Source of the DNA: Zeugodacus cucurbitae
Taxonomy: Eukaryota; Arthropoda; Insecta; Diptera; Tephritidae
DNA length: 64,000 bases
Direction: 5' to 3'
Assembly: GCF_028554725.1 (NCBI RefSeq)
Contig: NC_071669.1
Coordinates: 52,507,001-52,571,000 of the forward strand
The position numbers were made by a program, and so were the translations under genes. The notes below the pieces were generated by a model that saw only the letters and a program-made list of their open reading frames with translations, made no database searches and was not told where the DNA came from. Shown piece after piece: positions 11,228-22,580 of this stretch (position 1 is the stretch's first letter; each line of letters opens with the position of its first letter).

Positions 11228-11486
11228 GTTGTTGTTATAACGATTATTCAGACCAAGGCAAATTGAAGGGGAGGTATAAGACTAGTTGTCATCGAGGTTT
11301 TTAAATGGGAGGCCCAGAAAACGAGAAACGGACCATAGGAAAAGGAGTCTTAGATAAGTTGGGTTTGAATGACACGCAGGGCAATTATTTGTTATGTCGT
11401 GGTCTAGTCTGGATATGTAGGAGTTTAACCTGTTACAATATCCAGAACAAAGCTGCATTAGGGTCACTCTTGTTACGCGAGGCAAC
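11228..11486 (-). pseudogene. Jockey-like LINE, 3' end fragment
   Basis: The minus strand from 11485 reads RVTLMQLCSGYCNRLNSYIS followed by RLDHDITNNCPACHSNPTYL, the cysteine-rich C-terminal block of jockey-clade ORF2 proteins, then a shortened 'SRFLGLPFKNLDDN' ending. The strand continues through a short 3' UTR to a (CAA)n-like tail (TTGTTGTTG on the plus strand near 11228). Part of the spacing before the last block is deleted. It is 5'-truncated just upstream; no target duplication resolved. Confidence 0.6.
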
Positions 11487-14173
11487 TCGAGTTCGCCTTC
11501 AGCTATTTAAGTCAAGTACAGAATGAGCCATCAGATCTTTAATATTTAGCGAGAAGACAGACTTTAACTTTGTATGAGATAGAAGACACATCCAATGAAG
11601 TTCGTTAAAACTAACTTCACCGTTAAGGCTTATTTTTTGATAGTTGAATACTAAATATACTTAATTATGCCGTCATCTTTCAAATTATAGGGTTTTATTG
11701 TCACCTATCAGGCTTAAAATTCTTCGATTTGAACCATCTCAGATGAGTTCCTTCAGTCTTTGAACGTTTGAAATGTTTTCTGTGGAGTAGGCGTGGTTCA
11801 ACAAGACGTTATTTCATTTTGTGCTGAGATGTTTCTGCGAAGAGGTAACATAGTATTTCAAAGATCACAATTCCTACATACACCAGATATAAGTTCTTAC
11901 ATCTTCCTCTGAAGACTTAAACAGTAGCAAACGTCATCTGTGCATCTCTTTAGTGACAGTGATCTAAGCCGTTGGTGTTACGAAGACATTAACCAATCCG
12001 TCCCTTGTGAATAAGAGATGTAGCTTTCCAAGCAAATAAAAGACCGCTTTTCGTTTTCAGTTACCGTCATATGTTTTTCGTAGCCGAACTCAAAGGAAGC
12101 TTTTTGCAGTCGGCTACTAGTAGATAAATATTTTGTTCGAAAGAAGCTTTTAATTTTATTGAATCCCTGACCCGAATATGTCAGTGGCTGTACTGAAGCT
12201 TCATCTACTTCGGCTGAACTTCATGTTTAATGATCTCGTTCTGTTAAAGAGGTCGAAAAAATATACAAAATTCAAATTGTATAAAAATAAACAATATTTT
12301 TATGAAATACTTCACCTTTATTTTCAAGGCGGTAAAGATCGATATCCGATAAAGTTCCTAACCGAAGATCTAATACATTAAGTTTTAATCATTGCATTCC
12401 GTTCAGTTACTGTATTCCACATGTTAAGATTCTCTAATTAGTAGGATTTCTTAGAAATAATGTTAAATATACATCGAAATGCTGAAACTTTCTTAAAATC
12501 TATATTTTAGAACTTTCAACATCGAAGTATAATGGCTCGTACAAATGACAGAGTAGAATGATAATTTGTCTCCTTAATCATCTTATGATGAACTATTCGA
12601 AAACTGCGTTGGTACCAAGGTAGTCTTCTAATTAATGTCACCCTCGCACATGTACCTGCATTGCATTGTCATTCTTCACAGATTTCTTACTGAGACCACA
12701 ACGAAACATTGGACGCAAATTACAGCTGCTAAACCACAACTTGTAATCTCCGAAATTTAAGAGGGTGTTGTGACCTTACTATTAGCCTCAGCGCAGGACA
12801 AATTTCTATTTTTAACTTTTCAGGAAGCAATGTTGAAACAAGAGACTTGTTACATGAATTCTGTGTAATTTTTGCCCCTTCTTTTTCGCAGACTTTAGGC
12901 AGTAATTGTCAGAACATGTTTACCACTTGCTTTGGCATTGCATTGTGTGGTGAAAAAGTTGCGCAAAATCAGAGAGCAAAAGCGAAGGTGCCAGCCAACT
13001 TTCATACTTTCCGTTATTCGTCTTTACTTGCCGTCTAACCACACACAGCCGCAGGCTTAATGGATGTCTAAACGTTGTAAGCCACAGAGGACAAATAAAT
13101 TTTTTAACGACACGCATGTGTGTCTAGGTGAGTGTGTTAAGATAAAAGTATTTTGTGGAAAACAAGCTAAGACGACTTACAATGGTTTATACAAAATAGA
13201 TTTCCACACTCCTCTCAGCTCCGCTGCGATTGCCATATCATTGCAGGTCGCCAACAAACAAATAACTTGCAACATTTTGTGCAAAAGACAAAAACAACAG
13301 AGCAACAATCTCTGTGTGACCTCTGGGCTTTCGGTTTGCTACCAAAAAAAGCGACATGAACACACACCGATTCCCACCGACAATGTGTTAGAACGCCAGC
13401 GGCGGGCGACTTGCAATTTACTCGCAAAAGGCGAAGCAGAGCACAGTTAGTTTCTCAACTGTTTAAATTTGTGGTTTGTTGCACAAGTTTCGCAGGAAAT
13501 TGCCAGGTGACCAGTTGGTCCAGGTGCTGTGCTTGCTTGCAATACCAAGTGTTGTAATTGAAATGACAGCAGTACCCTTGGGCATGCCAACTGGCCGGCG
13601 TTGAGGTGGAAAAAAGCCAAATCGACCGTTAGATTATGCAATTTGATCTGCAGCTGTGTGTGTGTTTTTTTTTTGTTCTAACCAGTTTTCTTAGGTCTTT
13701 GGTAAATTGTAGACATTTAGGCTTTGAGTTGCTTAGAAGTTTGAAAGTCAAGCGTTTAGGATTACCCGAAGGCCAGTCACTCACAAATTTCAGTCTGTAT
13801 TCTTTGTGCAATGCGGTGACTTGAAGGTCTTTTTTATAAGCTACAATGTCCAATTTAGTTAGTATTAAATGCTAAAACTTTACAGTTTAGACAACGTATA
13901 AAGTTAGCCAAAGAGGTGTGAGAAGTTTTTGTTCATAAATTGCTTTTTTAGTAAAGTAAGAAAGAAGAAAGGATATTCTTTCGCTACAAGAATCTTCAAC
14001 GCGGCAGAATTTCTTTCTTTCAAGCTTTCTGGTCGACATGTGATTCGCACAATCTACTTTGGAAGTAGCACTTAATTCGAGAAACAATATCGGAGCACGA
14101 AAATCAGGACACACATGATATTTTGCTACAAGGTCTATATCGAAGGGGGATTGTTCGCATGGAATTTAGACTT
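11487..14173. other. Unique sequence, no gene recognised
   Basis: Includes a moderately GC-rich stretch at 12850-13830 with open frames up to 128 codons on both strands. Their translations show no domain, and frames overlap on opposite strands as expected by chance. No RNA gene found. Confidence 0.45.
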
Positions 14174-14184
14174 TACATAGATAT

Positions 14185-15093
14185 TTTCTTCTTGACTGGC
14201 ATAGTCACCGCTTACGCGGTTATAGCCGAGTCTAAAACAGCGCGCCAAGTATCCCTCCTTCTGGCAGTTTGGCGCCAATTGGTTATACCAAGCGAAGCCA
14301 GGTCCCTCTCCACCTGGTCCTTCCATCGGAGTGGAGGTTTCCCTCTTCCTCGGCTTCCACCAGCGGGTACTGCATCGAATACTTTCAGAGCTGGACCACT
14401 TTCATCCATTCGAACAACATGACCTAGCCAGCGTAGCCACTGTTTTTTTATTCGCTGGACTATGTCTATGTCGTCGAACAACACATACAGCTCATCGTTC
14501 CATCGTCTGCGGTATTCACGGTTGCCAATTCTTAAAGGACCATAAATCTTCCGCAAAACCTTTCTCTCGAAAACTCCTAGTGCCGTCTCATCGGATGTTG
14601 ACATCGTCCACGCTTCTGCACCGTAAAGTAGGACGGGAATGATGAGAGACTTGTAGAGTTTGGTTTTTGTTCGTCGAGAGAGGACTTTACTTTTCAATTG
14701 CCTACTTAGTCCATAGTAGCACCTGTTGGCAAGAGTGATTCTGTGTTGGATTTCCAGGCAGACATTGTTATTGCTGTTAATGCTGGTTCCCAGTTAGACG
14801 AAATTATCTACAACTTCAAAGTTATGACTGTCTCGGCTCGGAGAGGTCCTTCCCGATCCTGACGGAGCTTTTGGTGTTGCTCAACGTCAGCTTACACAGC
14901 CGTATTAGTTTTGCGGGGATACCAAATTCAGACATCGCGGCATAAAGGCAGCTCCTTTTCGTGCTGTCGAAAGCAGCTTTAAAGTCGACAAAGAGATAGT
15001 GTGTGTCGATCCTATTTTCACGGGTCTTCTCCAAAATTTGGCGCATGGTGAATATCTGGTCTGTTGTTGATTTTCCAGGTCTAAAGCCACAGG
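14185..15093 (-). mobile_element. RTE-like LINE, 5'-truncated insertion (copy RTE-A) with 11-bp target duplication
   Basis: The 909-bp insert is flanked by identical 11-bp copies of TACATAGATAT at 14174-14184 and 15094-15104, the mark of target-primed reverse transcription. Its 3' end lies at the low coordinate and ends in a GAAGAAAA-type tail. The 5' end is truncated within the reverse-transcriptase palm: 'FVDFKAAFDSTKRSCLYAAM' is readable around 14990. A segment between the palm and the C-terminal region is missing. Related pieces at 21.7, 26.5, 58.1 and 60.3 kb belong to the same family. Confidence 0.85.
14212..14697 (-). pseudogene. C-terminal region of RTE-like ORF2 (161 codons open)
   Basis: Open from 14697 down to the natural stop at 14212. 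It reads KLYKSLIIPVLLYGAEAWTM, then 'GVFERKVLRKIYGP', 'YRRRWNDELY', 'QWLRWLGHVVRMDES' and 'GRGKPPLRWKDQVERDL', the conserved region downstream of the RT domain in RTE-type elements. It has no promoter or start of its own; the methionine used is internal to ORF2. It is the best-preserved copy of this region in the window. Confidence 0.8.
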
Positions 15094-15104
15094 TACATAG
15101 ATAT

Positions 15105-15390
15105 GCCCCCCAGGAAAACGTCTAACTGCAGCCATCGAATAGTCGGTTATCATGAGGCAATTTTGCTTGAGCCAGAAATGGACCTCATCGCTGAACAGAA
15201 TTTGGCTCCAAAACGTCGGATCTTCTTGGAACTTTTCAAAATCTCATAGAACGAAGCGATGTCAGTTCGGAAGGTCGAGCGACTTCAGTTCTTGCACAAG
15301 ATGTACTTTGTACGCTTTCATCAGAAGACGATGTCGAACAAGATTCGAAGATCTAATAAACCGTAAAGCTCAAGACCAATAATGACTACC
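15105..15390 (-). pseudogene. Rosa-type mariner transposase fragment R2, adjoining RTE-A
   Basis: The minus strand reads KAYKVHLVQELKSLDLPN and, after a frame break, DFEKFQEDPTFWSQILFSDE followed by VHFWLKQNC. This is the segment leading into the first catalytic Asp (FSDE) of the DD41D family. The downstream half is missing beyond ~15110, where the RTE-A target duplication begins. It has stops and no TIRs. Confidence 0.65.
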
Positions 15391-15709
15391 GTCATTTTAA
15401 TAAGTAAATTGCATAGGACGCTTAAAAATCCAGTTAATATTACTTCCGATAGAAACTTTTAGGGTTCATGCCCAAAGTCGCATACAGTAGTATGGTCCTA
15501 CAAGCTAATTTTGAATCCAATTGTTCGAATCACTCTTGCAGTTTTCAGGTTCTAAGTCTTAAATGTACATAAATGATTAAAAAAATAAGATTTTTAATCT
15601 AAACAAGAGATAACAACTTAGTAGTGTGTTTGATCGATAGCTAGACTGATTGACGTAAACAGAATAGATACGGATTTGTAACCAGCCACAGATATTCAGA
15701 GTGTCGTTG
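15391..15709. other. AT-rich spacer, nothing recognised
   Basis: No frame, repeat or RNA gene identified. Confidence 0.5.
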
Positions 15710-15715
15710 TTCTTT

Positions 15716-15965
15716 TTTAGGTTAGTTTAGGTCATGGATCAAGGTCTCCGTAACTGCAGAGATTCTCACTTAGACAGATTCAACTGTCCTTTGTGACAGA
15801 ATACTAAGACCCTTACGAATTGACAAAACGCTTGGACTCTATTATAAAGTTCTTAAGTCGGCTAATGTCGATTTCAGTCAAGGGGTTCGCCGAAGATGTG
15901 CCTACCGAGGTGGTTTAACCTAAGTCTGGCGAATACTGGAAATCGAAGGAGGAAGTACCAAGATG
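15716..15965 (-). mobile_element. Probable LINE 3' UTR fragment with CCTAA-type tail
   Basis: Read on the minus strand, this GC-richer block ends in 'ccatgacctaaactaacct', close to the CCTAA-repeat tail of the LINE at 42733-43403. It has no open frame of note. I infer a 5'-truncated LINE 3' end; a target duplication was not resolved and the family is unassigned. Confidence 0.35.
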
Positions 15966-18369
15966 TTTCAAATATTATTTGTTTGAATATACATACTTGC
16001 CAACAAATAAAATCTAGTTATCAAAAAATGTTGTCCCAGTGAGATTGGCTAAGTCGCATTTAAGATTTTGACCACTTACAACAACAAAAAATTTATTTTG
16101 AGCTCGGGGTCTACTTTCAACCAAAAGGTTTAGATGAAAACGGAAAATAATTTGGCACATCGAATTTATGTTATCCAACCAAAATTCAAATTCTCAAATT
16201 TTTAATTTCTCCCGTTTTTTGGAAATGATAAAAGTTATAAAATCCAAAGTTCTTTAGACAGTCTTCAATAGCATATAGAATCATCTCGTTGTAGAAGTTT
16301 ACTCATATATTCTTAACTTCTTTCGCTTCTTATAGAACTGTAGTGTTGACCAAATTGCTCTTTAAGAAGATACTTAGCCGGAGCGGTCCTCATATGTTTA
16401 CCTAAAAACCCTAGTAGTTCAAATTTAAAAAATGCACTTGTCAACCGAATCGGTGTTTCAAAGCAGTTGCCGTAATAAAACACTTTCCAGACAATCAAGG
16501 GAATTTCGCAATCAGTGCGAAGCCAAGCAAACCACCATGAGCATAAAACGAAAAAAATCCACCAGGCTAGCAACAAAGCAAAGACTATTAACCCGCAAGT
16601 GACTACCAATTTGATGGAACTCATTGGAGAGACCGTTAGAGAGCTCGCTACTACGATTTCATCAAATAATAATGAAGACTAAACATACAGGTTACCAAAT
16701 TTGCTCGAACCGTAGCAAACGCGTTCGCTCGACGCTTGCTAATATGAGTATGCAACGAGCTGTGGCGCAGCCAAAATGGCAGCCATGTTTCACATTGCCG
16801 TCGTTGCGGTAGTTAGTTGGCTGATTTTTATCAACTTTCACCGAAAACTACTAGCGAAGAGCTAAAGGCGACGAGCTAGAGCACAGAGAGCGGGGTATTT
16901 AGAGCGCTTAGCAAAATTCAGACCACAACACAGTCGAAAATAAGCACCACGCACACATATATGTACTATACACTGGTGCAGAGCTAGCGGGCATAAACAA
17001 AATCCAGGTGTGGCTGCTGACACCCGAAATGTCCGCCGCTGCGCCACTAGTGCCGTGCCATGTCGCAAAGTTGGCACACACAAGCTGTGGCTTCAGCTGC
17101 AGCCAGCTGGCGGAGGTTTGGTGGTAGATTGAAGGAAGGCAGCAAGCAGCAGGCGGCGGCGATAGCAGCAGTAGCAGCACAGGTTGATTATCTGCCTTGG
17201 CTGCCAGCACAAGTGATAAATTATCCTGGCAAGAAAGCTTGCTGAGTGGTTGGCATACTGGCTGGCTCGGCTCAGCTCACCGGCTGACTGGCGGGCACAT
17301 GCTGCACTGCTGCCACTGCCACGTGTCGCTCAATGTTGAGACCAGCGCCCTCCTTCCCCTGCAGCACATACTGCTTACCTTGCCGGCTCGTTCGACCGTG
17401 AATGCTTTTCGAGTTTATTTGCCACCCTTCGGGCTACTTTTAAGCATGATTGCTGTGTGCTGCTTTGTAAAATGCCAAAGCAAGCAGCAATGCCAACAAG
17501 GATCCACACACACACAGCGCCTTGCAACCTTCACTATCAAGCACGAGTACTACACATGCAAGCACAATTAACTAATGCGAGCTCACACAAACACACACTC
17601 TCACACACGCGCACAGTCGTAAATTGTCGGCAGCTGTGTGTGTGAGTGTGTTTACGTGTGTCTGAATGCAGACTTGCCAGGGATTTAATGATGCAGCAGG
17701 AGCTGCAATTTTGAAACCATTTAAATGCCTTGCTTAGACCATAGTTGGCTCGGTTCCACTTGACGAACTGCGTACAACAACAGCAACAACAAAAATTACT
17801 ATTTAATTTTTTTATGCTTTAGCGAAATCCTTAATGTGATTGTGTGTGGCAGTAAAATCGATAAGCAGTAAAAAAAATCAATTAAATGCTAGCATTTTCC
17901 ACATATACCAACATACACAGAAGGTTGAGGTGACTACAGCAAACGTGTAATAAAAATGAAAAAAATGAGTGGACACGAGCGAAATTTGGCAGCAGTAATC
18001 ATTGGGTTGAGCACAGAGTGGAACGAAGAGAAAATAATAATTAAAATGTGATGGCGCTACGAAAAACTGTCCTGACCCTGAGTTTTGTGAACCTCACTTC
18101 TATTAATTATATATTTAATACTTGCTAAACTATGTGCTTCGCTTAAAAACGGATTCTGGTTGGTAAATAACTCGAAAATGAAAAAACTCTATCAATAACT
18201 ATACACTAAGTAGTTGCTGGTATTCTGATCTTATTACACAGAGACTCATCTAATTGCGATAATCAATTCTAAATAAACAACAAAAATATGGACAGAGCAT
18301 TAAGAGATTCCCAGGTTAGAGGTTCTATGAGAATGAAGAGCAAAACTTGGCTTGTGATCTCGGCGACAT
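15966..18369. other. Unique sequence; GC-richer island 16.6-17.7 kb, no gene supported
   Basis: From 16620 to 17680 the sequence is less AT-rich, with CAG/GCA-rich and CA-repeat stretches, and many overlapping open frames on both strands (up to 124 codons, Cys/His/Ala-rich). Their overlap on opposite strands and compositional bias argue against real proteins. The island has no transposon motif, so it could be host regulatory or untranslated sequence. Confidence 0.4.
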
Positions 18370-18611
18370 TTGGTTTCACCCCAACGTATCAATAAATGGA
18401 TTTATTTAGACAACACTTCGGTTAGCAGATAATTTCACGTTTTGAACCGGTCGATAGGCCACCAAGATCACACCGTTAAACTTTTTCCTGTGGGGATATG
18501 TAAAGTCTAAAGTCTAATGACGACCATTCCGCTTCGATTCAGGCCTTGGAGCAAAACACCACAAGTTTCATTTGCCAATTACCAGTCGAAATGCTCGAAC
18601 GAGTAATCTCT
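18370..18611 (+). pseudogene. Rosa-type mariner transposase 3' fragment R3
   Basis: Frames read 'RQHFG', 'ISRFEPVDRPPRS', a decayed 'LTPLDYFLWGYVKS' equivalent, 'SIQALEQNTTSFICQLPVEM' and 'LERVISQ', which together are the third-catalytic-residue region and C-terminus of the DD41D family. Stops occur inside. It abuts family A copy A3 directly at about 18611. Confidence 0.65.
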
Positions 18612-19456
18612 CAACATGTTGCACAGAGTATTATAGTTTTGTTCACATAACGGTTGTTTGTGTCACCAAGAAATAAAAGAGTAAGATATGGGGTTATATA
18701 TATATATAAATGAGCAGGATGACGAGTGGAGTTGAAATCCGGATGGGCGTAGCCCCGCCCTCAAATAGGCTTTTTGTACATATCTCGCATGCCAATAGAG
18801 CTATATAAACCAAACTTTCTGCAGGCGTTTCTTTTAGGTACTACCTTATACAGTCCAAAAATGGAGGAAATCGGATTGTAACCACGCCCACCTCCAATAC
18901 AAAAGTTAGGTTAAAAATTACTAAAAGTGGGTTAACTCACCAACGAAAAACGTCTGAAACACTAAATTTTACATAAGAAATGACAGATGGAAGCTGCACT
19001 CAGATTATTTTACAAAATGGAAAATGGGCGTGGCGTCTCCCACTTATGGGTCAAAAACCATATCTCAGGAACCACTCGGCAGATTTCAATGAAACTTGGT
19101 TTGTAGTAGTTTCCTTACATCCCAATGATATGTTGTGAAAATAGGCCAAATCGCTTCACAACCACGCCTACTTCCTATATACCAGAAGATGATCTGAATC
19201 GTATACTTTACAATATACATATATAGAAAGCACTAGTGAAGATATCGGTACAAAACTTTGCACAAATACTACGTTTATAGTGTGGCAGCCCCATTCTAAA
19301 AATCGCCAAAATCGGACCATACGTTTTTAAGGCCCCATATATCGAACATGAGGACCTCGGTGCTAATTATAATATAATTTTAATTAAGTTAAATAAATAA
19401 ATTGCGAGAGTATAAAATGTTCGGTTACACCCGAACTTAGCCCTTCCTTACTTGTT
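18612..19456 (-). repeat. Family A dispersed repeat, copy with both ends (A3)
   Basis: Runs from a hairpin-like end with 'cagagtattatagttttg' through 'acataacggttgtttg', 'cgggatttgaa'-like and 'aaaaccatatctcagg' blocks, to 'gcgagagtataaaatgttcg' and the terminal hairpin GTTCGG-ttacac-CCGAAC, then 'ttagcccttccttacttgtt'. About 845 bp, shorter than A5 (1258 bp), so it carries internal deletions. No coding capacity. Confidence 0.7.
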
Positions 19457-20561
19457 TTTCTTTGAAAAAGTAAAGAACCTCGAAATGGATCACCCTTTAG
19501 ATATAGAATAACAATCGGGTATAACACTTAGATGAGTGTCAAGCATTTATAAAGAATAGATATCTCTCATGATTAGAAAAGGTTTCAAATATTGGATAGA
19601 TTGAAGAATGGACAAATATTCTTCAATCTCTTGGCAAATTTTCACCCAATTTCTGTCGATACCATCGATAGTATTTATCAATGACAGAGGGTTTAATGTC
19701 GAGAAAAGATTAAGTGTATCAAATAAAATCTGCATTTAGATCGAGACAGAAAGAGAGGGATAATGAAATAGTTGTAACAAAATTGAGAACTTTCCTTTTT
19801 AGAAATGATTTCTGTGTGCTTTCCTTACATTTTCCTTAGACCGCTCTGCTTCACTGTGGCACACAACACTCCCAATTATCTTTAACCCACATACACACAC
19901 TTTCACACCTTTGATTGTACTTGAAGGTATTTACCTTTGATACAGCTCCATATCAAGCTCTGCAAGCATCAGCTTGTCTGCTGGCAGCTATTTAAAGCTT
20001 TACTGCAGCAGACAAAGTACCTGCATAGGAAGACGTCTTCTTACATACATGGTAACCTACAAACAAACCAGCAGTTACTATATCATGTGTGAGTGTCTGA
20101 GTTGTGGTACTTTGTGGGGGTGCAAGGAGAGAAGCCTGCAACTGCCGACGTTACTTTTGTTGCATGCCCCAAAGTGATTTGTCATCTGGTTGTGAGCTAA
20201 AGCTGAAACCAAAAGCAACCTAAGTAACCATTGGCGTAGTACCACTGGAAGTCTGTGGATAAGACACACAACAAGTGTGGCGACATAACAGTTAAGGTAA
20301 CAACACAACGGAGCTACTTAAATCACTCTAAGACTGGTGTGCAAAGATTATATTTGAACGCTAATAATGGGGTTACAAATTGTTGGAAGTTCTTTTGCTA
20401 GAACAACTATAATGATTTTGTTGCTGTGTTGTAAAATATATTTTATTCATTATATTTGGTTCAGATTCTTTCGACTACCTACTATAATATTTAGTGACTA
20501 TGAAGGCTTCTTAGTAAAATAATAAGCTTTTCGGCATCACAAAAATCAGATCAAACACTAA
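19457..20561. other. Unique AT-rich sequence, nothing recognised
   Basis: Short open frames only, without domains. The stretch 19830-20330 is somewhat GC-richer. No RNA gene or transposon found. Confidence 0.5.
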
Positions 20562-20563
20562 TA

Positions 20564-20917
20564 GTATGTTTACATATGAAAATAATCTCGTTCTAAGCTC
20601 GTTCAATAATCTAATCGTTTACATATAGCCAAATGAGATTATCAATTGTCAAATGTGTTGCATTTGTTGTTGTATTACACATATTTCTCTCGCTGTCGGC
20701 CATTGTTGTTTACATTTTCATTTGACATTTCTCCTTTTCTTCGCAAAATTATCGATAAACCTAAGAATAACACCGAAAATCTAGTTGTATAAAACGAGAT
20801 AATTTTATAATCTAGGATTATCCAGGGAACAATTTTGTATGGGAAATCTCGTTTCTTAATTACAGATTATCGAGTTAAGCTCGTAAATGGAGATAATCTC
20901 GTTATATGTAAACATAG
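20564..20917. mobile_element. 354-bp MITE with TATGTTTACATAT inverted ends and TA duplication
   Basis: The left end (20564, 'gtatgtttacatat') and the right end (20917, reverse complement 'ctatgtttacatat') form a TIR with one early mismatch. Each end is bordered by TA (20562-20563 and 20918-20919). Subterminal motifs are also inverted: 'ataatctcgtt' and 'cgagattat' words recur along both halves. No coding capacity. The TA duplication suggests mobilisation by a Tc1/mariner-type transposase; the autonomous partner is unknown. Confidence 0.7.
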
Positions 20918-21089
20918 TATAAGACACTGAAACTACGAACCTTTCAATTGACCTCGCGGCAAAGTCTAAGGACATCCAGCAAAGCCCAAAGATAACTTAG
21001 GTTCGTTGGCAAGCATAGAGCAAGCAAATGAACGACTGCCAAGTTCAAATTCAACTGAGGATCACTAAAATAAAACATATTTTCTAACA

Positions 21090-22580
21090 TATTTTTCTAC
21101 TCTCGCAAGAAAATTGCTAAGAGTGTATAAAGTTTTTTTCACATAATGGTAGTTTGTAAGTCATAAAACTCTGGATATCTGTCTGTTCGTCCTTCTGTCT
21201 GTGCAACGGATAACTTGAGTAAAAATTAAGATATCCTGGTACACGTGTTCCATAGGATCGTAAGAGTTTTGCTATTGAAAATCAGACCATTGCCACGCCC
21301 ACAAAGGGGCCTTCCATACAAAGATTATGTTAAAAATTACTAAAGGTGCGTTAACTCATTAACGGAAAACGTTATCACTCTGATTAAAAAAAACAATGGA
21401 AAACGGGATGGCGACGGCTCTTATGGGTCAAAAACTATATCTCAAAAACTACTCGACCGATTTCAAAGAAAATCTGTAAAAAATTCTTTCTTGACACCCT
21501 GATAACAGGAATGGAAAATGAGCGAAATCGGTTCACAACAACGACTACTTCCCATATAACTCAGTTTTGAATTCCATCTGATCCCTTCATTTTACAATGT
21601 AAACGTAAGGGACCGATGAAGATAGCGGAATAAATCTTTGCACAAATACTATATATCATCTGTGTCTTTACTTGTGGAAAAATTGTCGAAATCAGACCAT
21701 AACTTTTCAAGGCCCCGGATATCGAACAATGTCAGCCTCGAAATCCAACGCAGAATCACTCTTGCTAACAGGTGCTACTTTGGACTGAGTAGGCAATTGA
21801 AAAGTAAAGTCCTCTCTCGACGAACAAAAACCAAACTCTACAAGTCCCTCATCATTCCCGTCCTACTTTATGGTGCAGAAGCGTGGACGATCTCAACATC
21901 CGATGAGGCGACACTAGGAGTCTTCGAGAGAAAGGTTTTGCGGAAGATTTATGGTCCCTTAAACATTGGCAACGGCGAATACCGCAGAAGATGGAATGAT
22001 GAGCTGTAAGATTTATACGACAACATTGACATAGTTCAGCGAATAAAAAGACAGCGGCTACGCTGGCTAGGTCAAGTTGTTCGGATGGACGAAAATGCTC
22101 CAGCTCTGAAAGTGTTCGATGCAGTACCCGCCGGAGAAAGCCGAGGAAGAGGGAGACTCCCACTCCGAAGAACCAGGTGTAGAGCGACCTGGCTTCACTT
22201 GGTGTTACCAATTGGCGCCAAACTGCCAAAAGGAGAGATGCGTAGCGCGCTGTTTTGGACTCGGCTGTAACCGCGTAAGCGATGTCTACGCCAGTCAAGA
22301 AGAAGATGAAGGATATCGAACATGAAGAACTCAGCGCCTAACGGTAATTTTACACCGAAAAGATCGGTAAATCTCTCAGATATTTTAAAGGAAATGTGTT
22401 TCTTCTATTGGTGTGTCTCTCTAACAATTATTATTAAAATCGGGTCCTAACTTCCCCAAGCTCCCATATACTTAATTATAGGTTTTTCAAAAATACGGTG
22501 AGCTTTACACCTTATATATCGGTTAATACATATGTGAGCTATTTTAGCAAAATTAAGTGAGAGTATAGTCTCAGGAATTA
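21090..22580 (-). repeat. Family A dispersed repeat (A4), split by an RTE insertion
   Basis: Left part 21090-21728 starts with the terminal hairpin region ('ctctcgcaagaaaattgctaagagt') and continues through the 'aaaactatatctc' and 'cggttcacaacaacg' blocks to 'ggccccggatatcgaaca'. It resumes at 22311 with 'ggatatcgaacatgaagaac' and runs to 'agtgagagtata' near 22570. Without the RTE insert and duplication, about 900 bp of A remains. Oriented like A3. Confidence 0.7.
21729..22310 (+). mobile_element. RTE-like LINE, 5'-truncated insertion (RTE-B) with 12-bp target duplication
   Basis: The 582-bp insert is flanked by identical 12-bp GGATATCGAACA at 21717-21728 and 22311-22322. It starts at NVSLEIQRRITLANRCYFGL and reads through 'KLYKSLIIPVLLYGAEAWT' and 'GVFERKVLRKIYG' to a stop after WNDEL near 22008, then continues decayed. 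It ends in 'ccagtcaagaagaagatgaa'. It sits inside family A copy A4 and postdates it. Confidence 0.9.

Noticed and set aside
13064..13450. 128-codon plus-strand frame
   Set aside because: No domain; opposite-strand frames of similar quality cover the same bases.
14123..14642. Plus-strand frames across 14.1-14.6 kb
   Set aside because: Antisense shadows of the RTE-A C-terminal region.
15520..15545. 'gttcgaatcac' resembling a tRNA T-loop
   Set aside because: No matching acceptor, D or anticodon stems around it.
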